A stretch of 64,000 bases of DNA, taken from positions 1,488,001-1,552,000 of the forward strand of contig CAWHIL010000001.1 of assembly GCA_963829505.1 (NCBI GenBank), read 5' to 3'. Source of the stretch: Roseiarcus sp963829505. GTDB taxonomy: Bacteria > Pseudomonadota > Alphaproteobacteria > Rhizobiales > Beijerinckiaceae. Both the position numbers and the translations under genes were made by a program. Numbering within the stretch: position 1 is the stretch's first letter; every line of letters starts with the position of its first letter. Positions 12,465 to 21,501 of this stretch are shown here, in pieces. The notes beneath the pieces were generated by a model. It did no database searches. It had not been told where the DNA came from and saw nothing but the letters and a program-made list of their open reading frames with translations.

Positions 12465-12650
12465 ATGCGCGCGCTGATTGCCTTGATCGTGATTGTCTAC
12501 CTTGTCGGCGTCAGCGTCATGCTAGCGCCGGCCATTCAGGCGGATTGGAACAGCGGTACGGCGTCAAACCTCTTTGCCAGCATAGGACAGGCTCTGCCGA
12601 ACGCCCTCGCGTGGCCGGCTGTGGTTCTCCACACGACCAACCATGGTTGA
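12465..12650 (+). CDS. Small membrane protein, function unknown
   Basis: The product has 61 residues, with an N-terminal hydrophobic helix (ALIALIVIVYLVGVSVMLAP) and a short polar/Ala-rich tail ending LAWPAVVLHTTNHG. It could be a single-pass inner-membrane peptide. Supporting points are a sensible codon pattern and a copy of the dispersed motif 77 bases upstream, the same arrangement as at neighbouring stress-type genes. No strong ribosome site is visible. An overlapping longer reading frame in another phase looks like a shadow. I do not recognise a named family. Confidence 0.55.
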   Translation: MRALIALIVIVYLVGVSVMLAPAIQADWNSGTASNLFASIGQALPNALAWPAVVLHTTNHG

Positions 12651-12778
12651 GCGCGTCGACTGACGTCGGCCGATATTCGTTTTGTCACAGGAAACAGCGC
12701 CACGGCGCTACGCCAGGCGCCCTTCAGATGAGCCGCCAACATGGCTCGGCCTTCCTCCAAGGCGCGGTCATCGTATGA

Positions 12779-12798
12779 GTAGACTCCGAGGCTGCCTC
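12779..12798 (+). promoter_or_regulatory. Dispersed GTAGTTTCCG motif, copy 4
   Basis: The sequence reads GTAGACTCCGAGGCTGCCTC, two changes from the commonest core. It lies 118 bases upstream of the slipin gene, in the same orientation. Confidence 0.5.
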
Positions 12799-12896
12799 TC
12801 TACGCAACTTCGTGGTTACCTTGAGCCGGCCGGCAGAACAGCGCCACCCTCATTGTGACGACGCCTGGCGAGCCCCAGAGAAATGGACCTCAGCCC

Positions 12897-13730
12897 ATGT
12901 TTTCCGTCGAAGCCTTTTTCGTCGTCTTCGTTCTTTTCGCCGTCGTCGTCTGCGTGATGGCCTCGGTGCGTATCTTGCGCGAATACGAGCGGGCCGTCGT
13001 CTTCACATTGGGGCGCTTTGAGAGGGTCAAGGGCCCGGGGCTCGTCCTCCTTATGCCGTTCATCCAGGAGATGGTGCGGGTGGACCTGCGCATTCAGGTC
13101 ATTGAGATTCCCAGCCAGGACGTGATCTCCCACGACAATGTTTCGATGAAAGTTGACGCGGTGCTCTATTTCAACGTCGTCAATCCGGAGCGCGCCATTA
13201 TCCAGGTCCAGAACTATCTCCCGGCGACCAACATGCTGGCCCAGACGACCCTGCGCGCCGTGCTCGGCCAGCACGAGCTCGACGAAATGCTTTCAGAGCG
13301 CAAGAAGCTCAGCGCGGACGTGCAGAGCATTCTGGATGCGCAAACGGAGACCTGGGGCATCAAGGTCAGCAATGTCGAAATTCGGACCGTCGAACTCACA
13401 GAAAATATGGTGCGCGCGATCGCCAAGCAGGCCGAGGCGGAACGCGATCGGCGGGCCAAAGTCATCCACGCCGAGGCCGAGTTCCAAGCCTCCCAGACGC
13501 TCGTCAACGCCGCCAAGATCCTGGGCAGCATTCCAGCGGCGATGCAGCTACGTTATCTCCAGACGTTGACCGAAATCGGCGCCGAACAGAACTCGACCGT
13601 CGTGTTCCCGATGCCGATCGACATCATGAAGCCGTTCCTCGAGATCATCGAGAAGGCGGATCGGTCGATGCAGCGCCCCAATGGGTCGGACAAAGCCGCA
13701 ACCCCGGCGGAAAGTCCCCTGGAGCATTGA
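12897..13730 (+). CDS. Slipin (SPFH/stomatin/prohibitin-family membrane protein)
   Basis: The product has 277 residues. A single N-terminal membrane helix (residues about 2-24) is followed by the SPFH domain (REYERAVVFTLGRFERVKGPG, then DVISHDNVSMKVDAVLYF). A charged Ala/Glu coiled-coil stretch (KQAEAERDRRAKVIHAEAE) follows, then the slipin signature LRYLQTLTEIGAEQNSTVVFP. These proteins form oligomeric membrane scaffolds and often pair with an NfeD protease partner, which is absent here. The ATG at 12897 is chosen over an upstream in-frame GTG at 12855 because the helix begins directly after it. A dispersed-motif copy lies 118 bases upstream. It is probably its own transcription unit. Confidence 0.9.
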   Translation: MFSVEAFFVVFVLFAVVVCVMASVRILREYERAVVFTLGRFERVKGPGLVLLMPFIQEMVRVDLRIQVIEIPSQDVISHDNVSMKVDAVLYFNVVNPERAIIQVQNYLPATNMLAQTTLRAVLGQHELDEMLSERKKLSADVQSILDAQTETWGIKVSNVEIRTVELTENMVRAIAKQAEAERDRRAKVIHAEAEFQASQTLVNAAKILGSIPAAMQLRYLQTLTEIGAEQNSTVVFPMPIDIMKPFLEIIEKADRSMQRPNGSDKAATPAESPLEH

Positions 13731-13783
13731 ACGCCTTTCGGAGCTGACTCTCACATCACACTCTGAATGGAAGTCGCCCGTGC

Positions 13784-13803
13784 GTAGTTTCCGAGGCTAC
13801 TTT
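13784..13803 (+). promoter_or_regulatory. Dispersed GTAGTTTCCG motif, copy 5
   Basis: The sequence reads GTAGTTTCCGAGGCTACTTT. It lies 155 bases upstream of the phosphoketolase start, in the same orientation. Confidence 0.55.
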
Positions 13804-13938
13804 GGGCGCGGACGACTGCCGTAAAGCATCTTCGATGCGACAACACTTGGACCACATCGGCAACACCCGCTCGGCTCGAGCGCCTGTCGGATTGCGGAGT
13901 GCGGCTCGAACTTCGACACAGCCAGAGGCATAACGACA

Positions 13939-16361
13939 ATGAACGTTCCCATTTCACCACGAGATATGCCTGTTCCTGAAGTCTCCCCTGCAAAGGGAAA
14001 AGGCGCCTTGGACGATCACGAGTGGCGGCAGCTCGATGCCTATTGGCGCGCGGCCAACTACCTCTCGGTTGGTCAGATTTACCTCTACGCCAATCCCCTG
14101 CTGCGCGAACCGCTCACGCTTGCGCACGTCAAACCGTTAGTGGTCGGACATTGGGGAACAACGCCCGGACAGAATTTCATCTACGTCCATTTGAACCGTG
14201 CGATCCGGCTGCACGATCTCGACATGATTTACATCGCGGGCCCCGGTCATGGCGGACCGGCGCTGGTCGCCCACACCTATCTCGAGGGGAGCTACAGCGA
14301 GATCTATCCCGACATCAGTCAGGACGAAGCCGGGATGAAGCGGCTTTTCAAACAGTTCTCATTTCCTGGCGGCATTTCGAGCCACGTGGCCCCAACAACG
14401 CCTGGCTCCATCCACGAAGGCGGCGAGCTCGGGTATTCGCTCAGCCACGCCTTCGGCGCCGCGTTCGACAATCCGGGGCTCATCGTCGCCTGCGTCGTCG
14501 GCGACGGCGAGGCGGAAACGGGTCCCTTGGCGACCGCCTGGCAATCCAACAAATTTATCGATCCGATCACGGACGGAGCGGTTCTGCCGATCCTGCACCT
14601 GAACGGCTTCAAGATCAGCAACCCGACCGTGCTTGCGCGCATCGAGCGCGACGAGCTGGAGCAGTTCTTTCGCGGTTGCGGCTGGGATCCGCTGTTCGTC
14701 GAAGGCGACGAGCCGGAGCTCATGCACCGCCTTATGGCGGGGACAGTCGAAGAGGCCATTGAAAAGATCCATGCGGTTCAGGAGCGCGCCCGCGACAACA
14801 AGGACCCCGCACGGCCGCGTTGGCCTATGATCGTCCTCAGATCACCCAAAGGCTGGACTGGGCCGAAGGTCGTCGACGGCTTGAAGATCGAAGGCGCGTT
14901 TAGGTCGCATCAGGTTCCCCTGCTCGTCGACGCCGCGCATCCCGACCATGTCGCGCTCCTCGAAAGCTGGATGAAGAGCTACAAGGCGGAGGAACTTTTC
15001 GATGCGGCCGGAACGCTGAAAGCCGACCTTGCCGCGCTCGCGCCCAATGGCGCGCGTCGGATGGGCGCTAACCCGCATGCGAATGGCGGAATGCTTCTGC
15101 GCGATCTGCAGATGCCGGACTTTCGCGACCATGCGGTCTCAGTCCCCGCGCCGGGCGCGGTCAGCGCACAAGACACGCTCGTCCTCGGCAAGTTCCTTCG
15201 CGACGTGACGCGCCTCAACGAGGACAGGCGGAACTTCCGCATCTTTGGTCCGGACGAGACGCTTTCGAACCTTCTCGGCAATGTCTTTGAGGTCACCAAT
15301 CGCCAATGGGACGCCCGCGAAGTTGACGATGACGAATTTCTGGCGCCGCAAGGCCGCGTGCTGAGATTCCATGCTCAGCGAGCATCAATGCGAGGGATGG
15401 CTCGAGGGCTATCTCCTTACCGGCCGCCACGGCCTTTTCAACTCCTACGAGGCCTTCATCCGCATCGTCAACTCGATGTTCAGCCAGCATGCGAAATGGT
15501 TGAAGGTCACACTCGAACTGCCCTGGCGGCGCAAAATCGCGTCGTTGAACTACCTGCTCGCCTCTCACGTCTGGCAGCAGGACCATAACGGCTTCACCCA
15601 CCAGGATCCCGGCTTCCTCGATCACGTGATCAACAAGAAGGCGGACATCGTTCGGGTCTATTTGCCGCCGGACGCCAACTGCCTCTTGTCGGTATTCGAC
15701 CATTGCTTGCGCAGCCGGCATTACGTCAATGTCGTCGTGGCGGGCAAACACGCCTTGCCGCAGTGGCTCACTATGGAGCAAGCGGTGATCCATTGCACCG
15801 AGGGCTTAGGCATCTGGCAATGGGCGAGCAACGACCAGGACGCCGAGCCGGATGCCGTGATGGCCTCATGCGGCGATACGCCGACGCTCGAAGTTTTGGC
15901 CGCCGTCTCAATCTTGCGCGAACATCTGCCCGATCTGAAGGTTCGGGTCGTCAACGTCGTCGATCTGATGCGGCTCCAACCCGCTGCCGAGCATCCGCAT
16001 GGCCTGAGCGAAACCGAGTACGAACTCGCTTTTCACCACCGATCGGCCGATCATATTCGCCTTTCACGGCTATTCGTCGCTCATTCATGGGCTGACCTAT
16101 CGGCGAACCAACCGGAACCTCCATGTCCGAGGCTACAAGGAGGAGGGTACGATCACTACGGCGTTCGACATGCGCGTGCAAAACGATATCGACCGCTTCC
16201 ATCTCGTTCAGGATGTCGTCGACAGATTGCCGCATCTGGGAAGCAAAGGCGCGTATTTGAAACAGACGATGCGCGACAAGCTCATCGAGCACAAACACTA
16301 CATCGACCAGCATGGCGAGGATTTGCCTGAGATCCGGAACTGGAAATGGGGCGTGTCGTAA
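13939..16361 (+). CDS. xfp: Xylulose-5-phosphate/fructose-6-phosphate phosphoketolase, split by two single-base frameshifts
   Basis: About 806 codons in three phases cover the whole family (about 790-800 aa). The enzyme is a cytosolic TPP-dependent lyase that cleaves xylulose 5-phosphate or fructose 6-phosphate to acetyl phosphate. Visible motifs are GPGHGGPALVAHTYLEGSY, the TPP loop GDGEAETGP, HLNGFKISNPT, SEHQCEGWLEGYLLTGRHG and the C-terminal VRGYKEEGTITTAFDM to WKWGVS. The frame breaks at GAGATTC (15363-15369) and GAACTC (16022-16027). Removing one A from each gives VLDSMLSEHQCEG and EYDSLFTTDRPIIFAFHGY, exactly the expected family sequence, so the gene is probably intact. No acetate kinase or phosphotransacetylase lies nearby. 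Confidence 0.92.
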
Positions 16362-16732
16362 CTGAGGCCGGGTATCAGCATTGGCCAGAACTCGAGTCTG
16401 ACATCCCTCCCGACAGAACGATTAATGCTTCGCGGACCTGAGGGCGAGAAGCTCCCCCGACGTCATCGGCGACGCCGCTACGTCATGCGGAATGCGAAGT
16501 ATGACGAAACCGCCGATCTGGCGGGTGACCGCAGGGCCAGGCCGTCGCAATCGAAAGTTGCCGGCGCGGTGCGGCGCCTCACCGGCGCGGCGTGCCGAGA
16601 TTGTGCGGGCTTGAGGCTGATCCCTTCCGCGCAGTAGCTCTGTCTCTCGCCCCCATGTGAGTACATTCCGATTCTTGCCCCACGCCCGTCAGTGTCGGCT
16701 TGATGAGGTCAGCTGTCGCGCAGGAGGCGGTC
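16362..16732. other. Intergenic region with one dispersed-motif copy
   Basis: No gene is seen. The region carries a motif copy at 16661-16680 and a strong ribosome site (AGGAGG) just before the next small gene. Confidence 0.4.
16661..16680 (+). promoter_or_regulatory. Dispersed GTAGTTTCCG motif, copy 6 (GTACATTCCG variant)
   Basis: The sequence reads GTACATTCCGATTCTTGCCC. It lies 72 bases upstream of the CsbD-like gene. The same GTGAGTACATTCCGA variant recurs on the other strand at 21915-21924 ahead of another small gene. Confidence 0.5.
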
Positions 16733-17401
16733 ATGAGGTGGGATCGAATCGAAGCGAGTTGGGAGCAGCTCAAAGACAAATTCGGCTTCTGGCCGTTCCG
16801 GGGGTCCGGCGACGACAGCGAGCTCATTGATCTGATCGGAGCCAAAGTATCGCGGCTCGGCCAACGCGAGGAGCCGCAACCAGCTGCTTCTCGCCGCAAA
16901 GACCGGACGAACCGGAGCGAGTTTTCGCTGCATATTGGCTGCTAACGTCATTGGACCCTGCATGGCGCATGTTCGGGGTTCCGTGACCGAGAAGAATGAC
17001 CTCCAATTAGATTGCCGCGCGCGACCTCCACGCGATCGCGAGCAGTTTTCCGAACGGCGCCTAGCAGGTTGTTGAAGAAGGGTTCGTTTCGCCTTGAGGA
17101 CGGCTTCATCGCCGTTGTCGAAGGCGAACTCGATCTCGATCGTCCCGTCGTCGAGGAGTTCGGCGGTTCCTTCGCCCTGAACTTCGTCGCCGTCGTCGCA
17201 TCCGGCCCAGCGGAAGCCGATCGAGTCGCGGGCATATTCGACCTCGAGGCCGGCCTCCATGGCGCCGAAGGCGATTTCGCCGCCCTGCGCGGTGATGGTC
17301 AGCCTCGCCGGGCCGCAAAGGTCGAGGTAGTCGCGATCCCAGAGGTCGGCCTTGACGATGCGCCAGCGGCCGATCAGGCGGCAGTCGGCCGGGGCCTTCA
17401 T
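16709..17401 (-). CDS. IS5 passenger protein, reading through the element end
   Basis: The ATG overlaps the transposase stop (ATGA), so translation is probably coupled. The first roughly 112 residues lie inside the element (GRWRIVKADLWDRDYLDL, EVEYARDSIGFRWAGCDDGDE) and resemble a small conserved acidic beta-rich protein that begins with GRWRIVEMELWD in other bacteria. I know of no assigned function. The frame has no stop inside the inverted repeat. It crosses the left end at 17065 and continues for about 118 residues into host DNA antisense to the CsbD-like gene, so the C-terminal half is chimeric and probably meaningless. The likely native product is only the IS-encoded part. Confidence 0.55.
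   Translation of the reverse strand: MKAPADCRLIGRWRIVKADLWDRDYLDLCGPARLTITAQGGEIAFGAMEAGLEVEYARDSIGFRWAGCDDGDEVQGEGTAELLDDGTIEIEFAFDNGDEAVLKAKRTLLQQPARRRSENCSRSRGGRARQSNWRSFFSVTEPRTCAMQGPMTLAANMQRKLAPVRPVFAARSSWLRLLALAEPRYFGSDQINELAVVAGPPERPEAEFVFELLPTRFDSIPPHDRLLRDS
16733..16945 (+). CDS. CsbD-like small stress protein
   Basis: The product has 70 residues and opens MRWDRIEASWEQLKDKFG, which resembles the start of CsbD-family proteins (usually MNWDQIEGKWKQLKGK). The middle (DSELIDLIGAKVSRLGQRE) also fits the CsbD second helix. The tail (RRKDRTNRSEFSLHIGC) does not look conserved. AGGAGG lies five bases before the ATG, and a dispersed-motif copy lies 72 bases upstream. CsbD proteins are general-stress proteins of unknown biochemical role. 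The IS5-type insertion starts 120 bases downstream, and its passenger frame runs antisense through this gene. Confidence 0.6.
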   Translation: MRWDRIEASWEQLKDKFGFWPFRGSGDDSELIDLIGAKVSRLGQREEPQPAASRRKDRTNRSEFSLHIGC

Positions 17402-18562
17402 GCTGCGGCTTCCAGAAGCTTCGGCAGGCGCGCCAGATTGTAGGCGGCGGCCGCGAAGGTGAAGGCCCACCCGACGCGTTCGCGGCCGCGGAACTTCGTC
17501 CGCTCCTGACCGGCGACCGTCTTGATCCAGCCGAAGGCCTCCTCGATCCGCTTGCGGATGCGCTGGCTGACCGCGTAGCCCGCGTGTCGTGTCGTGCGGC
17601 CGTCGATCGCCGAGGAGCGACCGCTCACGTTCTGCGCGACGTGGGGCGTCGCGTTCATCGAGCGCAGTTCGTTGACGAAGTCTTCGGCGTCGTAGCCCTT
17701 GTCGGCGCCGAGCGTGATTGGTGTCGGCCGGTCGGCGCGCGGCTCGATCATGTGCAGCGCCGCAATCCGCTCGGCGTGGCCGTTGGGCTCGGTCAGACAG
17801 GCGTCGACGACGAGGCCGTTGCGGTTCTCCATCAGCGCGTGCCCCATGAAGCAGAGCTTGGCTTCCTTGCCCGGCCCCTTGCGATAGAGCCGCGCCTCCG
17901 GATCGGTGGTCGAAGCGTGCGTCTCGTTGGAGCGCTTCTGGCCATGGAAATCCGCCTCGCGGTTCCGTCCGCCGCCTGCCGGCGGCTCGCCCGAGCTATC
18001 CTTTGGCCGAAAGCTCTTCACCGACGCCCAGGCCTCGACCAGCGTGCCGTCGACCGAAAAGTGATCCGTGCTGAGCAAGCGCTTCACCCGCGGCTGCGTA
18101 AGCACCGCGCCCAGGAGCTTTGCGGCCAGGTCGCCCTCCAGCAGGCGATCGCGGTTCTTGGAGAACGTCGAGTGATCCCAGACCGCGTCGTCGACGCCAA
18201 GGCCGACGAACCAGCGAAACAGGAGGTCGAACTCCAGCCGCTCCATCAACTGCCGCTCCGAGCGGATTGAATAGAACGCCTGCAAGAGCATCGCCCGCAG
18301 GAGCTTCTCTGGCGAGATCGAGGGGCGCCCAACTCGCGAATAAAGCGCCGAGAACTCGCCGGAAAGCGCCGCCAGCGCCTCGTTCACGATCGCGCGGATC
18401 GTCCGCAGCGGATGATCCTTGCCGACCCGCGCTTCGAGATCGACGTAGCTGAACAGCGACCCAGACCGCTCCTCCCCGCCCCGCATTCGTCCCCTCCGCC
18501 AAAGCGCAGGAAGACGGAATCACATCGCGAGTCAGACGGCCAGCGGGTTTTTCAACGGCCTG
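17065..18562 (-). mobile_element. IS5-family insertion sequence with passenger gene
   Basis: The terminal inverted repeats read CAGGTTGTTGAAGAA at the left end and CAGGCCGTTGAAAAA inward from the right end. CTAG lies directly outside both ends (17061-17064 and 18563-18566), fitting a 4-bp target duplication of the IS5 type. The element is 1,498 bp and encodes, leftward, a transposase followed by a translationally coupled small gene. Confidence 0.85.
17398..18486 (-). CDS. IS5-family transposase
   Basis: The product has 362 residues with an N-terminal DUF772-type domain (SLFSYVDLEARVGKDHPLR) and DDE catalytic motifs: FSVDGTLVEAW, LGADKGYDAEDF and the R-x3-E region RIRKRIEEAFGWIKTVAG. It is complete, in one frame, and within 80 bases of the right inverted repeat, so the element could be active. 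The stop overlaps the start of the passenger gene. Confidence 0.92.
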   Translation of the reverse strand: MRGGEERSGSLFSYVDLEARVGKDHPLRTIRAIVNEALAALSGEFSALYSRVGRPSISPEKLLRAMLLQAFYSIRSERQLMERLEFDLLFRWFVGLGVDDAVWDHSTFSKNRDRLLEGDLAAKLLGAVLTQPRVKRLLSTDHFSVDGTLVEAWASVKSFRPKDSSGEPPAGGGRNREADFHGQKRSNETHASTTDPEARLYRKGPGKEAKLCFMGHALMENRNGLVVDACLTEPNGHAERIAALHMIEPRADRPTPITLGADKGYDAEDFVNELRSMNATPHVAQNVSGRSSAIDGRTTRHAGYAVSQRIRKRIEEAFGWIKTVAGQERTKFRGRERVGWAFTFAAAAYNLARLPKLLEAAA

Positions 18563-18656
18563 CTAGTGCTGTGCGATTTTCGCAGTCGATAGAGTCGGTA
18601 AACACGCCAGATTTGAACTCTGTCCCGTGGTATCGCCAGTGGAGCCATGCATTGCG

Positions 18657-18725
18657 TGGCCTGACCCCGTTACTCATCCAGCCATAACGAGGGTCCGGGA
18701 TTGAATCTGACCCTTCGTGGTTCGG
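18657..18725 (-). mobile_element. Truncated end of an IS3-family element
   Basis: About 70 bases resemble the right end of the complete IS3 element at 34646-35917 in inverse orientation. They share CTGACCCC, then CTCATCCAGCCATAACGAG, GTCCGG and TTGA.TCTGA.CCTTCG. No transposase coding sequence remains. The remnant stops a few bases before the 63-aa gene, so it marks an older insertion. Confidence 0.65.
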
Positions 18726-18731
18726 ATCCGG

Positions 18732-18923
18732 CTAGGCCCGCGTTTCGCCCTTGGACAAGGTGAGGACTCCGTACCCATCCGGATCAAGCACGCGCAGCGT
18801 GGCAGCGTCAGGCGGCCAATCCTTCGGGCCCAGCTCGAAGACGTTCGTCTCGCTCCAGGACCCAGCCTCTGCTTCAGAAAGGATGTTCTTCGAGCGGTCG
18901 AGGAACTGCACCAGGTATCGCAT
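18732..18923 (-). CDS. 63-aa conserved protein, paralogue A (VQFLD...RVLDPDGYGVLTLSK)
   Basis: The product has 63 residues: an N-terminal VQFLDRSKNILSEAEAGSW, a middle NVFELGPKDWPPDAATL and a C-terminal RVLDPDGYGVLTLSKGETRA. A second copy follows the ECF sigma gene at 26312-26502, and the shared DNA around RVLDPDGYGVLTLSK is nearly identical. The fold is probably a small beta-rich domain; the function is unknown. The IS66 element is inserted 39 bases upstream of the start codon, separating the gene from its original promoter. Confidence 0.65.
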   Translation of the reverse strand: MRYLVQFLDRSKNILSEAEAGSWSETNVFELGPKDWPPDAATLRVLDPDGYGVLTLSKGETRA

Positions 18924-19030
18924 CCGAGATCCGATCCAGAATCGACAGGCGTCCCCTTCCGCGTACGCGTCCGACACGCGCCCGGGTTGGCGGCGCTGTT
19001 GATCTTTGCGGGTGATGGCGGGGCGATCGG

Positions 19031-20671
19031 CTACGCGGCGACGGCGGTCGTGGCGCTTGCTGCGGCTTCCTGGCGATCCTTCCACGCCCACGGCATCAAC
19101 TCGCTGACGCGATGGGCGGGGTGGTCGGGAAGCCTGGCAAGGACGTCGGCGAGCCAGGCGCGCGGATCGACGTCGTTCATCTTGCAAGTCTCGATCATCG
19201 AATAGACGGCTGCGGCGCGCTGGCCTCCGGCGTCCGAGCCGGCGAAGGTCCAATTGCGGCGCCCGACGGCGACGCAGCGCAGGGCGCGCTCGGCCGCGTT
19301 GTTGCTGAGGCAGATTCTCCCGTCGTCGAGGAAGCGGGTGAACGACGCCCACCGGGTCAGCATGTAGTGGATCGCCTTGGCGAGGTCGTTCTTCGGCGAC
19401 AACCGCTCGAACTGCTCGCGCATGCAGGCCTCGAGCGCGGCGACAAGCGGCTTCGACCGCTCCTGCCGGACCGCGCGCCGCACCTCGGCCGGCTCGCCGT
19501 TGATTGCGCGCTCGATGGCGAACAGCTCGTCGATGCGACGCACGAGCTCGACGGCGATCGGCGCCTTGGCCAGCTTGGCGAAGTCAAAGAAGTCGCGCCG
19601 CCCGTGGGCCCAGCATGCGGCCTCGACGACCGGGGCGGGCTTGCGGCCCTCTTCATAGAGCGCGTTGTAGCCTGAGAACGCGTCGGCCTGCATGACGCCC
19701 GACCAGGCGGCGAGGACTTTGCGCGGGTACTCGCCATGGCGCGTGGGCGAGTAGTCGTACAGCGCCGCCGGCGGTCCCTGGCCGCCGAACGGCCGGTCGT
19801 CGCGCACGTAGGCCCAGAGCCTGCCGGTGCGCGTCTTGATCTTGGCGAGCACCTTCACCGTGGTGTCGTCGACATGCATGCGCGCGGCGGCGAGCACGTG
19901 CCTGCGGATCTCGGCGAGGATGGGTTCAAGGGCGGCGGCGCATCCGCCGACCCAGTCAGCGAGCGTCGAGACTTCGATCTCGATTCCCTCGCGGGCGAAG
20001 GCTGCGCTTTGCCGGTTCAGCGGCAGATGGTCGCAAAACTTGCCGACCAGGATCATGGCGAGCAGGCTCGGGCCGGCGAAGCCGCGCGGGATCGGGTGCG
20101 ACGGCGCAGGCGGCTCGGTGACGCCATCGCAGTCCCGGCAGGCGAACTTCTCGCGCACCCGCTCGATGATCTTCCAACGCCGCGGCTCGCATTCGAGCGT
20201 CTTCGACACCACCTCGCCGAGCTTGCGTAGCCGATCGCCGCCGCACTTGCCGCAGACGCAGGGCGCGGGCTCGACGACGCGCTCGACCAGCAGGTTCTCC
20301 GGAAGCTTGCGGGGTCCGCGTTCCGGGCGCCGCCGCGCCTTGGCGGGCTCGGGCGCCGCGATCTCGGCCCTGGTCTCCTCCTCGGCCTGCGTCTCTTCGA
20401 GGTCCGCGATCGCCAGCTCGAGTTGCTCGACGAGGAGCTTGCCGCGCTCCGACGACTGGCCAAAATGCTCACGGCGCGCCTTGGCGAGTTGAAGCTTCAG
20501 CCGCTCGATCTCGAGCGCGCGGACCTTGGCTTGGCTCTGCGCCTCGCTCAGCGCCGCGTCTTTCTCGGCCAGCTTCTCACGCTGGGCGAGGATCATCGCG
20601 TGCGCGCTCGCCAGATCGTTCGGGAGGTCGTTCGGCAGACCATCGGCAGGATGTTCGCTCGGGCTCGTCAC
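19031..20671 (-). CDS. tnpC: IS66 transposase TnpC
   Basis: The product has 546 residues. It starts with an N-terminal coiled coil (DAALSEAQSQAKVRALEIER), then a zinc-binding region (CVCGKCGGDRLRKLGE and FACRDCDG). The IS66 DDE core follows (MHVDDTTVKVL, CWAHGRRDFFDFAK, NNAAERALR), with the IS66 C-terminal domain (MIETCKMNDVDPRAWLADVL) at the end. It is full length. The start lies 69 bases after the end of tnpB. Confidence 0.95.
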   Translation of the reverse strand: MTSPSEHPADGLPNDLPNDLASAHAMILAQREKLAEKDAALSEAQSQAKVRALEIERLKLQLAKARREHFGQSSERGKLLVEQLELAIADLEETQAEEETRAEIAAPEPAKARRRPERGPRKLPENLLVERVVEPAPCVCGKCGGDRLRKLGEVVSKTLECEPRRWKIIERVREKFACRDCDGVTEPPAPSHPIPRGFAGPSLLAMILVGKFCDHLPLNRQSAAFAREGIEIEVSTLADWVGGCAAALEPILAEIRRHVLAAARMHVDDTTVKVLAKIKTRTGRLWAYVRDDRPFGGQGPPAALYDYSPTRHGEYPRKVLAAWSGVMQADAFSGYNALYEEGRKPAPVVEAACWAHGRRDFFDFAKLAKAPIAVELVRRIDELFAIERAINGEPAEVRRAVRQERSKPLVAALEACMREQFERLSPKNDLAKAIHYMLTRWASFTRFLDDGRICLSNNAAERALRCVAVGRRNWTFAGSDAGGQRAAAVYSMIETCKMNDVDPRAWLADVLARLPDHPAHRVSELMPWAWKDRQEAAASATTAVAA

Positions 20672-20740
20672 GACAACGACGAGAGCAGATTCGGCAGCGA
20701 AAGTCGCGGTGTAAGCAGGCCCTGAGTCAATCGGCCGCAG

Positions 20741-21088
20741 TCATCCGGCGGCCGTCGGACGCCAGGTTTTCTGCGGCATTCGCCAGTCGATTCCGGACAG
20801 GAGATAGGAGAGTTGGGCGGCCGAGATGGTCACAACGCCATCGGCCGCCGAGGGCCACAGAAACCGACCGCGCTCGAGCCGCTTCACGAACAGGCACGCG
20901 CCGTCGCCGTCATGCCAGATCAGCTTGATCAGGTCTCCCCTGCGACCCCTGAAGACCCACAAGTCGCCGGCGTGCGGATCGCGCTTGAACCCCTCCTGCA
21001 CCATGAGGGCCAGCGAGCTGAAGCCTTTGCGCATGTCCGTGTGCCCGGTCGCAAGCCAAACCCGCGCCCCGGCTGGAAACGCAATCAT
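20741..21088 (-). CDS. tnpB: IS66 accessory protein TnpB
   Basis: The product has 115 residues with the family signature GHTDMRKGFSSLALMVQEG, LWVFRGRRGDLIKLIWHDGDGACLFVKRLERGRFLWP. TnpB is required for IS66 transposition, but its biochemical role is not settled. The start overlaps the tnpA stop by four bases. Confidence 0.95.
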   Translation of the reverse strand: MIAFPAGARVWLATGHTDMRKGFSSLALMVQEGFKRDPHAGDLWVFRGRRGDLIKLIWHDGDGACLFVKRLERGRFLWPSAADGVVTISAAQLSYLLSGIDWRMPQKTWRPTAAG

Positions 21089-21501
21089 CGCCGATTCCGC
21101 GCCGTCAGCGCGCCAATCAAGTTCGACAACGTCGCTGCGTCCGGGGCGCCCTTGATCGTCATGAGAACCTCAACGCCGAACGCGATCGTGATCGAAGACC
21201 GCACCGGCGCCGCAGCCAGCGATGACGGCCACGGCGGCGTGCAGGCGTCCATGCTCGCCAGACCCTCGTCGCTCGCCTCGGGCGCCACTCGCAGCGGCAC
21301 GAACGTCGCCGTCTTGCGCCCGCCCCTCAGTTCTCGCCGCCAGCGATACAGAAGGCTTGCGCTGACCTCCGCCCTGCGCGCGATCTCCGTGACCACGGCG
21401 CCCGGCTCGGCCATCGCTGCGACAAGCCGCGCCCTCTCTGCCGCGCTCCATCGCCGGCGACGTTCAACCGACGTGATGACCTCGATCCGATCCATCGTCA
21501 T
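21085..21501 (-). CDS. tnpA: IS66 accessory protein TnpA
   Basis: The product has 138 residues with an N-terminal helix-turn-helix of the Tnp_1/IS3-like type (RRRWSAAERARLVAAMAEPGAVVTEIARRAEVSASLLYRWRREL). It is the first gene of the element, about 75 bases inside the right inverted repeat, and overlaps tnpB by ATGA. It probably binds the element ends. Confidence 0.93.
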   Translation of the reverse strand: MTMDRIEVITSVERRRRWSAAERARLVAAMAEPGAVVTEIARRAEVSASLLYRWRRELRGGRKTATFVPLRVAPEASDEGLASMDACTPPWPSSLAAAPVRSSITIAFGVEVLMTIKGAPDAATLSNLIGALTARNRR

